Below, in pieces: positions 15,069-23,458 of a stretch of DNA of 64,000 bases (positions are counted from its first letter, which is position 1; each line of letters begins with the position of its first letter). Origin of the DNA: Erysipelotrichaceae bacterium NK3D112 (GTDB lineage Bacteria; Bacillota_I; Bacilli_A; Erysipelotrichales; Erysipelotrichaceae); contig JNJQ01000010.1 of NCBI GenBank assembly GCA_000701725.1, forward strand, positions 17,482 through 81,481, read 5' to 3'. Position numbers and translations under genes: made by a program. The notes beneath the pieces were generated by a model that saw only the letters and a program-made list of their open reading frames with translations, had not been told where the DNA came from and made no database searches.

Positions 15069-17879
15069 TTATTTCTTTTTGCGGATGATATTGATGCCGT
15101 CTTTGAGCGCATTGGCCGCAATCTTTGCGCCGCGCACTGCCGCATAGGCACCGACATAGCCGAACTTGTCCTCGCATCTGACCATCTTCGATGCGCCGGG
15201 CAGATCTCTTTCCAGATGGATCGCATCAAATTCGCATCTCGTTGTGCAAAGACCGCAGCCGATACAGCGGTTCAGATCAACGACAGAACGTCCGCAGGAG
15301 AGGCATCTGGAAGCCTCTGTCTTCACCTGCTGTTCGGTGAACGGCAGTCTGTTGTCGGAGAAGGAAGTTCTCGGATTCACTTTGACATGGCCCGGAACCT
15401 GTCTGCCGGCATTGTCATAACCGTGGATGACAACCTCATCCTTGTTGAGTTCAATGAACTGTCTGAGATCTCTTGCGATGGTCAGGGTATGTCCCTTATG
15501 CACGGATCTGTGCATGGACTCGCAGCCCTGTCTGCCATCGGCAATCGCGTCGATCGCAAACTTCGCGCCATGGGCGATATCGCCGCCGGTGAAGATATCC
15601 TTTTCGCCGGTCGCGAATGTGATGGGATCATGACGGACGGTTCCGTTGGGATTGAGTTCAACGGCTGTGCCCTTGAGCAGATCTCCCCATACTGCGGACT
15701 GTCCGATTGCCATCAGGACATTTTCCGCATCAACGGTGATTGTCTCATTCTCATCATATTCCGGAGCAAATCTGTGGTTTTCATCATAGACGCGGGTGCA
15801 CTTCTTGAAGACAACCGCTTTTGCCTTGCCGTTTTCGGTGAGGATTTCCTTCGGTCCCCAGCCATTGAGGATTTCAATGCCTTCCGCCTTTGCCTCATCG
15901 ACTTCATCGCGGGCAGCGGGCATCTCATCAGCGCCTTCCAGACACAGCATTGTGACTTTGCCGTCTGTTGTGCGGATTGCCGTACGGGCAACGTCAACCG
16001 CGACATTGCCTCCGCCGACCACAACCACATCGCCATTCAGGCGCAGCTCATGGTTGAGGGAAACCTTCTTGAGGAAGGAGACACCGGATTCAACGCCTTC
16101 GGCATCTTCACCGGGAACATTTGCCTTGCGGCCGCCCTGAAGACCGATGGCCAGATAGAATGCCTTGTAGCCCTGCTCGCGCAGTTCGGGGATGGTGACA
16201 TCCTTACCGATTTCAACACCGCATCTGAATTCGACGCCCATTTCTCTGAGCACTTCGATTTCCGCTTCCAGAACATCCTTTTCCAGACGGAAGGAAGGAA
16301 TACCGAGGGTTAACATTCCGCCGGGTTTTTCCTCTTTTTCAAAAACAGTGACATCATAGCCTTTGGAACGCAGATAATAAGCGGCGCTCATGCCGGCAGG
16401 ACCGGCACCGATGACTGCCATCTTATAGTCAGCGCCCCACATCTTGCCCTCATCATTTTCACAGACGGGGATATAGCGGTTTTCAGCCTTGAGTTCCTGG
16501 GCAGCGATGAACTTCTTGATTTCATCAATGGCGATCGGATCATCGATCATGCCGCGTGTGCAGGCGTCTTCACATCTGCGGTTGCAGATGGCGCCGCATA
16601 CTGCCGGGAACGGGTTGTCCTGTTTGATCAGCTTCAGGGCATCCATGTAACGGCCTTCTTTTGCCATCTTCACATAGCCCTGTACAGCCAGGTGAGCCGG
16701 ACATGCGGTCTTGCATGGCGCGGTACCTGTGTCATAGCAGTTGATCTTCGCATCTTCGCGGTAGTTGACATTCCACTTGTGCGGTCCCCATGCCTTTCCG
16801 TCAGGCAGTTCGCTCAGCGGATATTCCACTTCGCCATGAACTGTGCAGAGCTTCTGGCCGAGTTTTGCAGCACCGACCGGGCAGACTTCCACGCACTTGC
16901 CGCAGGCAACGCACTTTTCCGCATCCACATGGGCACGGTATGCGCTTCTGGACATGTTGGGTGTGTTGTAAAGCTGGGAAGTACGGATGGCATTGCACAC
17001 GCCGGGTGCGCAGTTGCAGATACCGACGATCTTGTTTTCACCGTCAATGTTTGTAATCTGATGAACAAAGCCGTGACGTTCCGCGCGCTCAAAGATTTCA
17101 AGAGCTTCCTCATAGGAGATATAGCGTCCCATGCCGCGGTCGACGCAGTATTCAGCCATGTCGCCGACACCGACGCAGAATTCGCCGTTGACTTCGCCGC
17201 TTCCCTCGCCGCGCATTTCCTGCTGTTTGCGGCAGGTGCACTGGCCGACGGAATACTTGTCATACTTGCTTAACCAGTGGGAGATGTGTTCCACCGGAAC
17301 GGATGTGTTCTCATGTTCAATCGCCTTTTCAACCGGGATGACATGCATGCCGACGCCATCGCCGCCGAGCGGAATCATCGGGGTGACGCCTTCCAGAGGC
17401 ATCTGTGTCATCAGGTTGAAGAATGTGGCAATCTCGGGATGCTCATCGGTGAGCTTGTCATTCATCATCATGAACTCGGCAGAGCCGGGCACGAAGATCG
17501 GCACATTGTACTGCTTGTGATGATCCTCATTCTCACGGTTCATTTCGAGCACACCGACCCATAACAGATGATCAACCATCTTCTTGGTCTCTTCGACACT
17601 CATCTGGTTCATCTCCGCGAGCTTTTCAAGGTCATAGCTCACACGGGTCTTCTTGAAGTTGAGAAGGAACTTTGCCTCCTCCTTGGTCAGAACCGCATCC
17701 AGAGCCCAATACTCCGGATCATCGGTTTTCATGGTATTTGTGTATTTCACAAGATACCGGTCGGTGATCATTGTACCGAGCTTCAGAATCAGTTTTTCCT
17801 TTTCAGGATCGGCTGCCTTGTAGTCAGCAGCCTGTCTGAAATCACGGTCGTTGACCATCCGGTTCAGCTGGTCTTTCAT
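15069..17879 (-). CDS. Large FAD-dependent oxidoreductase with several 4Fe-4S domains, GltD-like
   Basis: A 936-residue multidomain flavoenzyme. Residues 1-300 are a winged-helix-like region with extra cysteine motifs (CTCRKQ, CNCAPGVC). A ferredoxin motif CVACGKCVEVCP lies near 330. Next comes a glutamate synthase small subunit-type module: CKTACPAH and CGAICNRRCEDAC clusters, an FAD site VIGAGPAGMSAAYYL, and an NADPH site VVGGGNVAVDVA. A last cluster, CIGCGLCTTRC, lies near 880. It should move electrons between NAD(P)H and an Fe-S or ferredoxin partner; its acceptor is unknown. It starts 23 bases after the linoleate-isomerase homologue, so the two form an operon. The C-terminus is basic. 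Confidence 0.88.
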   Translation of the reverse strand: MKDQLNRMVNDRDFRQAADYKAADPEKEKLILKLGTMITDRYLVKYTNTMKTDDPEYWALDAVLTKEEAKFLLNFKKTRVSYDLEKLAEMNQMSVEETKKMVDHLLWVGVLEMNRENEDHHKQYNVPIFVPGSAEFMMMNDKLTDEHPEIATFFNLMTQMPLEGVTPMIPLGGDGVGMHVIPVEKAIEHENTSVPVEHISHWLSKYDKYSVGQCTCRKQQEMRGEGSGEVNGEFCVGVGDMAEYCVDRGMGRYISYEEALEIFERAERHGFVHQITNIDGENKIVGICNCAPGVCNAIRTSQLYNTPNMSRSAYRAHVDAEKCVACGKCVEVCPVGAAKLGQKLCTVHGEVEYPLSELPDGKAWGPHKWNVNYREDAKINCYDTGTAPCKTACPAHLAVQGYVKMAKEGRYMDALKLIKQDNPFPAVCGAICNRRCEDACTRGMIDDPIAIDEIKKFIAAQELKAENRYIPVCENDEGKMWGADYKMAVIGAGPAGMSAAYYLRSKGYDVTVFEKEEKPGGMLTLGIPSFRLEKDVLEAEIEVLREMGVEFRCGVEIGKDVTIPELREQGYKAFYLAIGLQGGRKANVPGEDAEGVESGVSFLKKVSLNHELRLNGDVVVVGGGNVAVDVARTAIRTTDGKVTMLCLEGADEMPAARDEVDEAKAEGIEILNGWGPKEILTENGKAKAVVFKKCTRVYDENHRFAPEYDENETITVDAENVLMAIGQSAVWGDLLKGTAVELNPNGTVRHDPITFATGEKDIFTGGDIAHGAKFAIDAIADGRQGCESMHRSVHKGHTLTIARDLRQFIELNKDEVVIHGYDNAGRQVPGHVKVNPRTSFSDNRLPFTEQQVKTEASRCLSCGRSVVDLNRCIGCGLCTTRCEFDAIHLERDLPGASKMVRCEDKFGYVGAYAAVRGAKIAANALKDGINIIRKKK

Positions 17880-17902
17880 TTATGTGTCCTCCATTCAAAT
17901 GA

Positions 17903-19315
17903 TCAGAAGAATCTTCCGATCAGGTCTCTCGAAGCGGCGCAGGTGTCTTCCATATCACCGAAGCTGATGATTTCACCGGCATAGTAGGTGTTCTGCTTTC
18001 CCTGCATCTCTTCCAGTCTGTCATACCATCCGGCTGCGTAGTCTTCCGGGGAAACATGCGGGCAATAATATGTTTCCTGCTCATACAGACGCTCCTTCAC
18101 TTTGAAGCCGCATAAGCGCATGTCATCGAGCATGGCATTGATGGTATAGTCATAATCCGCATCCTTGGATCCCATATGGTTTCTCAGCGCATAGACAACG
18201 CACGGGCAGTCGCCGCCGAGATCTTCCCAGCGGTGGTAGTAAACCATTGCATGGCCGAGTCTTTCCGGAACCATATTGTCAAAGATGTATCCGCTGATGG
18301 TCGGTCCTTCATTCTTTTCAAATGTTGCGATGAAGTCGACATACTTCTCATGGATGATCTTCGAGAACAGTTCCTTTTCCTCTTCACGGGCATCCGCATA
18401 GTTTGCGAACCAGTCAAGCGGTGTTGTGACAATCAGCTTGTCGAATTCCTCGACTCTTACGCCGTCCTTATCTTTCAGTGTAACCTTGATGGTTCCTTCT
18501 TCGCCTTCCGCCGGTCTTTCAACCTTGACAACCTCTGTGTTCAGGATTGCCGGGTTGAGGAGCTTTTTGTTGGCAGCCTCATAGATGGACTGGGTTCCGT
18601 CCTTCCATGTCCAGAGGCGCATATTCACGAATTCAATCGCTGTGGTTGTATCCAGATACTTCATGACATAGGCAGCCGGAATCTCATCAAAGAAACCATA
18701 GCCGAAGGAAGTGTACGGGCCGATCCAGATCTTCATGACTTCCTCAACTCCGTTGAGTTTGCAGAACTCGCTGAACGGAAGCGCAAGATCTTTCAGATTC
18801 GGGTTGACGCCTTCAATCTGCAGCAGCGCATCATCGAGTCCCTTGGAAAGTCCCTGGTATTTTCCCTGGGCAATTCCGCGGTGTCCGTAGCAGTCATATC
18901 CCTTATATTTGGTATTCATGATCTCAACCAGCTTCTTCATCTGCTGCTTGAGCTTGATCAGATCCTTTGTCTTCTTCAAAGACGGATTCTTCTTGATGTC
19001 AAAAGGATAAATCTCCTGGCCGCTGGAATCGCGGTACATACGCCTCATGTTCGGTCCGTCATAGTGTCCGACGCCGCCGAATTTTTCAACCTCATGGACA
19101 GCGTGATAAGTGATCGCGCCCATGATCGCTCCGGTTTCAAAACTGCGCTCTTCGCCGTTGACCATGATCTTCGGGGAATAACTCTTTCCGCCGACCTTGT
19201 TCAGCTTTTCATAGATACGATAGTTCCTGTATCCCTTGAACTGCAGATACATGGCCGCAGAAATGCCCGCGGGTCCGCCGCCGATAATGCAGATCCGCTC
19301 ATCAATATTTGTCAT
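17903..19315 (-). CDS. FAD-dependent fatty acid double-bond isomerase homologue (linoleate isomerase-like)
   Basis: A 470-residue flavoprotein of the amine oxidase fold. IIGGGPAGISAAMYL at 10-24 is the FAD site, followed by VGGKSYSP. Many segments match my memory of the Cutibacterium (Propionibacterium) acnes linoleate isomerase, including GAIMG, SFGYG, PAAYVMKYLD, PTISGYI and the C-terminal YYAGEIISFG. That enzyme turns linoleic acid into trans-10,cis-12 conjugated linoleate. The homology is from recall, not a search, and the substrate here could be another unsaturated acid. It is the first gene of an operon with the Fe-S/FAD oxidoreductase. A 7-base inverted repeat lies about 60 bases upstream. 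Confidence 0.78.
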   Translation of the reverse strand: MTNIDERICIIGGGPAGISAAMYLQFKGYRNYRIYEKLNKVGGKSYSPKIMVNGEERSFETGAIMGAITYHAVHEVEKFGGVGHYDGPNMRRMYRDSSGQEIYPFDIKKNPSLKKTKDLIKLKQQMKKLVEIMNTKYKGYDCYGHRGIAQGKYQGLSKGLDDALLQIEGVNPNLKDLALPFSEFCKLNGVEEVMKIWIGPYTSFGYGFFDEIPAAYVMKYLDTTTAIEFVNMRLWTWKDGTQSIYEAANKKLLNPAILNTEVVKVERPAEGEEGTIKVTLKDKDGVRVEEFDKLIVTTPLDWFANYADAREEEKELFSKIIHEKYVDFIATFEKNEGPTISGYIFDNMVPERLGHAMVYYHRWEDLGGDCPCVVYALRNHMGSKDADYDYTINAMLDDMRLCGFKVKERLYEQETYYCPHVSPEDYAAGWYDRLEEMQGKQNTYYAGEIISFGDMEDTCAASRDLIGRFF

Positions 19316-19373
19316 TATATTTCAGTCTCCTTCCTAAACTGTGGGCATAAACCATAATACATTTTACTACTTG

Positions 19374-19398
19374 ATAATCATCTGTGACCACTGATTAT
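19374..19398. promoter_or_regulatory. Inverted repeat upstream of the isomerase operon
   Basis: ATAATCA (19374-19380) and TGATTAT (19392-19398) flank an 11-base spacer, near the likely -35 region of a minus-strand promoter whose TATTAT -10 is at 19354-19359. It may be an operator; no regulator is adjacent. Confidence 0.4.
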
Positions 19399-19603
19399 TA
19401 ATAATTTCACAAAGAAACATGCGTGCCCGCAATCCCCGGTGAAGAAGAAATCATACACACTTAACGAGCGGCTGAAATCTTTCCTGTAATCAGAATAAGA
19501 AGGACTTGAAAATGTCAGACACCAAACATGATCAGGAAGCGCTATTTTTCCGACATTCACTGAAGCTTAAGAAAACACAGACCGGAATCTGCGTTTTCTG
19601 TTT

Positions 19604-19857
19604 TCATGCAATGATATATGTTTTTCTGAAATTGCGGATCACGATACAGGCGATGAATGAGGACAATACCGCAGCCGAAACATTGGAAACCATCATGACA
19701 ATGCCGACGCTGGCCTGTCCGAAATCCGTACAGTTCTGCAGAAACCAGAAGACCGGAATACGGAAGACAAACATTCTGGCTAGATTGATGATCAGGGTCA
19801 GCCTTGTTTCACCAAGACCATACAGCAATGCCATGACTGACGCATTGATGCCAAGGG
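19604..19857 (-). pseudogene. C-terminal fragment of a MATE-family efflux transporter
   Basis: About 80 residues match the last segments of a MATE multidrug transporter (INASVMALLYGLGETRL, then two hydrophobic helices and a basic tail). The other five-sixths of the gene is missing. The frame runs rightward straight into the IS200/IS605-like end at 19856-19920, so a transposition or deletion event probably removed the 5' part. A hairpin with a T-rich tail at about 19566-19598 is the likely old terminator. It should not make a working transporter. Confidence 0.7.
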
Positions 19858-19920
19858 GCACCGCAGGTGCCTTAGAAGCCTCGTCTATAGTGCAACGCAC
19901 TTAGGCGAGGAGGTTCACTG
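19856..19920 (+). mobile_element. Right-end relic of an IS200/IS605-family element (tnpB 3' end and hairpin)
   Basis: The DNA has an imperfect hairpin, CCTCG (19879-19883) with CGAGG (19906-19910) and inner AGTGC/GCACT, followed by AGGTTCAC. This is the layout of IS605-type right ends, where the 3' end of tnpB and its guide RNA overlap. The plus frame across it reads ...GTAGALEASSIVQRT and stops inside the hairpin at 19902-19904, like a TnpB C-terminus. The rest of the element is absent. This is recognition from pattern only. Confidence 0.5.
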
Positions 19921-20095
19921 CTGATTTTAAGCATAATCTGCAGCTTTTGAATGAATTGGTTTTTCTTAATCCATATTTCAGCAGCTCTGCATCGTTGTAA
20001 ATATTTTCATTCATGTAAATACCAATTATATATTTTCTGTAAGCGCTTATCATTTTGGTTGACGTCACAATTCACTTATGCAAAAATGAATTCAA

Positions 20096-20355
20096 TCAAA
20101 CCGATGACGAAGAGTAAGTAAGTCTGAAACCGATCATGAGAGAGAGCTGCTGAGGGTGGAATAGCAGCATGAAACGGCAGACCGAATGGACTTCCGAGGG
20201 CGACCTGAACATGAACAGTAGGGAAGCCGGAGCCGGCCGCTCCGTAATCAAAAAGCCTGCATATGAATGTATGCAAGAGAGGACGTTTTGACGTCAAGCC
20301 GGGTGGCACCGCAGGATTCAGTCCTGTCCCAGCATTTGCGGGGATGGGACTTTTT
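20096..20355 (+). ncRNA. T-box riboswitch, probable tryptophan specifier, before trpB2
   Basis: A typical T-box leader: CCGATGACGAAGAGTAAGTA start, AGAGAG-type element near 20145, a GGTGGAA segment, and the conserved GGGTGGCACCGC antiterminator bulge at 20301-20312. The likely specifier is TGG (Trp) at 20187-20189 in a GAATGGAC context; its exact place in the loop was not folded. The terminator is a 10-base stem (20321-20330 with 20341-20350) and TTTTT at 20351-20355. Uncharged tRNA-Trp should favour antitermination and expression of the tryptophan synthase gene 30 bases further on. Confidence 0.9.
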
Positions 20356-20384
20356 CATTCCCGGGGAATAAGGAGGAAACAGAC

Positions 20385-21755
20385 ATGACAGACATTCCGT
20401 ACAAAATCTACCTCGAAGAAACAGAACTTCCGAAAGCCTGGTACAACCTCAGAGCAGACATGATCAACAAGCCTGCTCCCCTTCTGAATCCGGGAACCGG
20501 CAAACCGATGACTGCCGAAGAACTCAGTGCCGTATTCTGCAGCGATCTTGTCGCCCAGGAACTTGATGAAACAACCGCATATATTGAAATCCCTCAGGAA
20601 ATCCGTGATTTCTATAAAATGTACAGACCTGCACCGTTGGTTCGTGCATACTGCCTGGAAGAAAAGCTGAAGACACCTGCTAAGATTTATTACAAATTTG
20701 AAGGAAACAACACTTCCGGCAGCCATAAGCTCAACTCCGCAATTGCCCAGGCATATTATGCAAAAAAGCAGGGGCTCAAAGGCGTTACAACCGAAACCGG
20801 TGCCGGACAATGGGGAACAGCCCTCTCCATGGCATGCGCATACCTCGGTCTTGACTGCCGCGTATACATGGTCAAGGTTTCCTATGAACAGAAGCCGTTC
20901 CGCCGTGAAGTCATGCGCACATACGGTGCATCGGTGACCCCTTCCCCTTCGATGAATACGGAGGTCGGCAGAAAGATTCTTGCCGAGCATCCCGGCACGA
21001 CGGGAAGTCTTGGCTGTGCGATTTCGGAAGCTGTTGAAGATGCCGTAACACATGAAGGATACAGATATGTTCTCGGCAGCGTTTTGAACCAGGTGCTTCT
21101 GCATCAGTCCGTCATCGGTCTTGAAACTAAAGCAGCTATGGAAAAATACGGAATCAAGCCGGATATCATCATCGGCTGTGCCGGCGGCGGCTCCAACCTC
21201 GGCGGACTGATCGCTCCGTTTATGGGAGAAAAACTCAGAGGCGAAGCAGATTACCATTTCATTGCGGTCGAGCCTGCATCCTGTCCAAGCTTCACCCGCG
21301 GAACATTCGCATATGATTTCTGCGATACAGGAATGATCTGCCCCCTGGCCAAGATGTATACCATTGGCTCCAGTTACATCCCCGCGCCAAACCATGCCGG
21401 CGGACTGCGCTTCCACGGTATGAGTCCTGTTCTTTCCCAGCTGTATCATGACGGTTACATGGAAGCACGTTCGGTTAAGCAGACAGATGTCTTTGAAGCT
21501 GCCGAATACTTTGCACGCTGTGAGGGCATTCTGCCGGCACCGGAAAGCTCCCATGCAATCAGAGCTGCGATTGATGAAGCGATTGCCTGCCGTGAAAGCG
21601 GTGAAGAAAAAACAATCCTCTTCGGTCTGACCGGAACCGGCTACTTCGACATGGTTGCATACGAAAAATTCCACAGCGGCGAAATGACAAACTACATTCC
21701 GAGTGATGAAGAACTCGCCGAATCCATCGCAAAGCTGCCGAAGGTCCCCGAGTGA
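20385..21755 (+). CDS. trpB: Tryptophan synthase beta-like protein, TrpB2 type
   Basis: A 456-residue PLP enzyme of the TrpB2 (trpB-related) group, longer at the N-terminus than TrpB1. The PLP lysine is in NTSGSHKLNSA near residue 112, TETGAGQWG is the substrate loop, and GCAGGGSNLGG binds the PLP phosphate. It makes tryptophan from serine and indole; without a TrpA partner it may use free or salvaged indole. AAGGAGG lies 9 bases before the ATG. No other trp gene is adjacent. It is controlled by the upstream T-box. Mobile-element scars lie on both sides. Confidence 0.93.
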   Translation: MTDIPYKIYLEETELPKAWYNLRADMINKPAPLLNPGTGKPMTAEELSAVFCSDLVAQELDETTAYIEIPQEIRDFYKMYRPAPLVRAYCLEEKLKTPAKIYYKFEGNNTSGSHKLNSAIAQAYYAKKQGLKGVTTETGAGQWGTALSMACAYLGLDCRVYMVKVSYEQKPFRREVMRTYGASVTPSPSMNTEVGRKILAEHPGTTGSLGCAISEAVEDAVTHEGYRYVLGSVLNQVLLHQSVIGLETKAAMEKYGIKPDIIIGCAGGGSNLGGLIAPFMGEKLRGEADYHFIAVEPASCPSFTRGTFAYDFCDTGMICPLAKMYTIGSSYIPAPNHAGGLRFHGMSPVLSQLYHDGYMEARSVKQTDVFEAAEYFARCEGILPAPESSHAIRAAIDEAIACRESGEEKTILFGLTGTGYFDMVAYEKFHSGEMTNYIPSDEELAESIAKLPKVPE

Positions 21756-21826
21756 ACCCGGAATTCAGCTTCGGGATGAAAGTATTTGAAGTACCCGCAG
21801 CGCAAACTGCTGCACCTGAGATTTAA

Positions 21827-22110
21827 ATCGAGTAGGAGGAACTAAGTAAAGGTTCCTCCTTTACTTAGCCCCGACCTCTCACACCACCGTACGTACCGTT
21901 CGGTATACGGCGGTTCAAAATTCAATAACAATGCACTAGCTGATAGTGGTCTGCTAATGAAAGCAGACCTTTTAAGTCAAGGATTCTCTTTGGAACCGCT
22001 CTGGTCATTATTCTGCTTTTGGCTATCGCCATACATCCTAGACGAGTATTGGCGTATCTATGCGCTCCCCATCTTGGAAACCCGAGTTTGACCAATGCAT
22101 TTTCCCTGTT
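21827..22110 (-). mobile_element. 3' fragment of a group II intron with maturase C-terminus
   Basis: On the minus strand, about 60 residues ending at 21922 match the C-terminus of group II intron reverse transcriptase/maturases (LVKLGFPRWGAHRYAN, then GCMAIAKSRIMTRAV and a LADHYQLVH end). Next, 21883-21916 has the 34-base domain V fold with outer stem ACCGCC/GGTGGT and CGTACGG core, and 21836-21868 has a domain VI-like hairpin. The intron end is probably the TACTCGAT at 21827-21834. The 5' part of the intron is missing. Inactive. Confidence 0.8.
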
Positions 22111-22482
22111 TTTCAGCGCTCCCGAACTCTGTTCCAGAACCGTTCCCAGCGGCATCCGGGTCAGCTTTTCCATACAGCGTTTGCGGATCTCGCCCAGCAC
22201 CGCAAAAGTGGCTTTATGACTCGTGGCTGTGGATAAAGCATGGCAGACAACCCGGCCCAGCCAGAGAACCGCCATCACAAAGCATCTGACCAGATAGAAT
22301 GAAACATTTTTCTGTCCGTTCATCAGTCCCTGAACGATACCGATGGCAACGAAATAAGGCGCCGCTGAAAATGCGACACCGATAATGGCCAGGATCACAC
22401 TGAGAACATACTGTCCGCCATGATCTCATGTCTGTCCCAGCACCCATGCCATGGGTGAGGGGGCTTTCTGTTTTTCCTGCAT
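22111..22482 (-). pseudogene. N-terminal fragment of an ABC transporter with TMD, with a nonsense codon
   Basis: ATG 22482, with AGGAAGG 7 bases before it, opens a frame MQEKQKAPSPMAWVLGQT and meets TGA at 22426-22428 (codon 19). The same frame then continues with ABC exporter permease sequence: two hydrophobic helices and a MEKLTRMPLGTVLEQSSGAL segment typical of the first cytoplasmic loops. At about 22111 it joins, in frame, the group II intron maturase fragment. The ATP-binding half is absent. The gene is broken twice. A TetR gene and a 10-14-10 palindrome lie upstream, so its old promoter may remain. Confidence 0.75.
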
Positions 22483-22504
22483 AAGCAAACCTTCCTTTTA
22501 CACA

Positions 22505-22538
22505 GTCAGTTAACAGGATGGCCTTTATGTTAACTGAC
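22505..22538. promoter_or_regulatory. Palindromic operator upstream of the broken ABC gene
   Basis: Perfect arms GTCAGTTAAC (22505-22514) and GTTAACTGAC (22529-22538) with a 14-base spacer, 22 bases before the ABC start. It has the same 10-14-10 geometry as 4619-4652. The TetR protein encoded next to it is the likely binder. Confidence 0.65.
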
Positions 22539-22606
22539 CCAAAAATGAATACATCGCCTGTCCTTGCGCAAGAACAGACGGTGTGTAAAAGTTATCATTC
22601 GTTTTT

Positions 22607-23212
22607 TTAAAGCCCGGTCAGTTTCTTAAAGCCGGGAAGGAAGAACGCTTCAACTGTTTCCAGACATGCGAGCGCATCCTCCCGGGAGTAACAATGTGCA
22701 ACCGGATCAAACAATGCCTTGATATAGGCATTCACCAGCATCTGCAGTTCCCTGCGGCTGATTTCCGGTACAGATTCATGACCGTTTCGGATACGCGGAA
22801 GATATGACCAGAATTCTTCCAGGCTCCTTTCCGCCATGGTATCGAGATAATTGCTGTATTTCGATCCCCGTGATTTTGCGATCAGCAGATAATATTCATC
22901 CATATGCGGATATACTGCCTCACGCATCATATCCACCCATGAATCCTGCCAGACAGCTTTTCCCTGTGAAAGGATGCTTTTATATCTGCTGACATGATCT
23001 TCCTGCCATTTTTCAATCCGCTGCACGGCAGGAGCGACCAGCTGATCAAACAGATCCTCTTTATCCGTGCAATGCCTGTATAATCCTGCGGCAGTCATGC
23101 CGCAGCGCTTTGCAATGGAACGCATGGAGGCTTTTTCAAAGCCGTATTTCATGAATTCATCCCGTGCCGCATCCATAACCTTGATATGCGTTAATGTTTT
23201 ATCTCTTGGCAT
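22607..23212 (-). CDS. TetR/AcrR family transcriptional regulator
   Basis: A 201-residue regulator with the HTH in residues 10-55 (EFMKYGFEKASMRSIAKRCG, then AAGLYRHCTDKEDLF) and a helical effector domain. I choose ATG 23212, which has AGGAAGGAG upstream; an in-frame GTG at 23221 overlaps that site. GTTAGT-TAAT-ACTAAC at 23233-23248 sits in its own promoter and shares GTTA half-sites with the operator at 22505-22538, so it likely represses itself and the adjacent ABC unit. The transporter it served is now broken. Confidence 0.9.
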   Translation of the reverse strand: MPRDKTLTHIKVMDAARDEFMKYGFEKASMRSIAKRCGMTAAGLYRHCTDKEDLFDQLVAPAVQRIEKWQEDHVSRYKSILSQGKAVWQDSWVDMMREAVYPHMDEYYLLIAKSRGSKYSNYLDTMAERSLEEFWSYLPRIRNGHESVPEISRRELQMLVNAYIKALFDPVAHCYSREDALACLETVEAFFLPGFKKLTGL

Positions 23213-23232
23213 CGGGAGCACTCCTTCCTGAA

Positions 23233-23248
23233 GTTAGTTAATACTAAC
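23233..23248. promoter_or_regulatory. Likely autoregulatory operator of tetR
   Basis: GTTAGT (23233-23238) and ACTAAC (23243-23248) are perfect 6-base arms around TAAT, followed by a further GCTAAC half-site, 20 bases upstream of the tetR start. Confidence 0.5.
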
Positions 23249-23331
23249 AAGCTAACATGATTGCGATTTGCCGTCAAGCCCAAAAGCGGAATGAACACAT
23301 GTCTCATGAAACAGCAAACAGAAATTACAAC

Positions 23332-23386
23332 AAAAACAAAAAGCACGGTTAACGACCCTGACGGGAAGATTAATTAACCGTACTTT
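23332..23386 (-). terminator. Terminator of the MMPL/LxxG operon
   Basis: AAAGCACGGTTAA (23340-23352) and TTAACCGTACTTT (23374-23386) form a long stem with one mismatch, followed on the minus strand by T-rich sequence. Confidence 0.85.
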
Positions 23387-23458
23387 CATTCACATCTTTC
23401 ATATCAGCATCCGTACATGCGTACAGATCTGTTTCAAAGATGCTTAAGATTCCTTTTT

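Noticed and set aside
14994..16313. A 439-residue plus-strand frame opposite the Fe-S/FAD oxidoreductase
   Set aside because: It is antisense of a gene whose cysteine and dinucleotide motifs are explicit.
20355..21674. A 439-residue minus-strand frame opposite trpB2
   Set aside because: The plus-strand protein has all TrpB2 motifs and a T-box; the antisense frame has no recognisable features.
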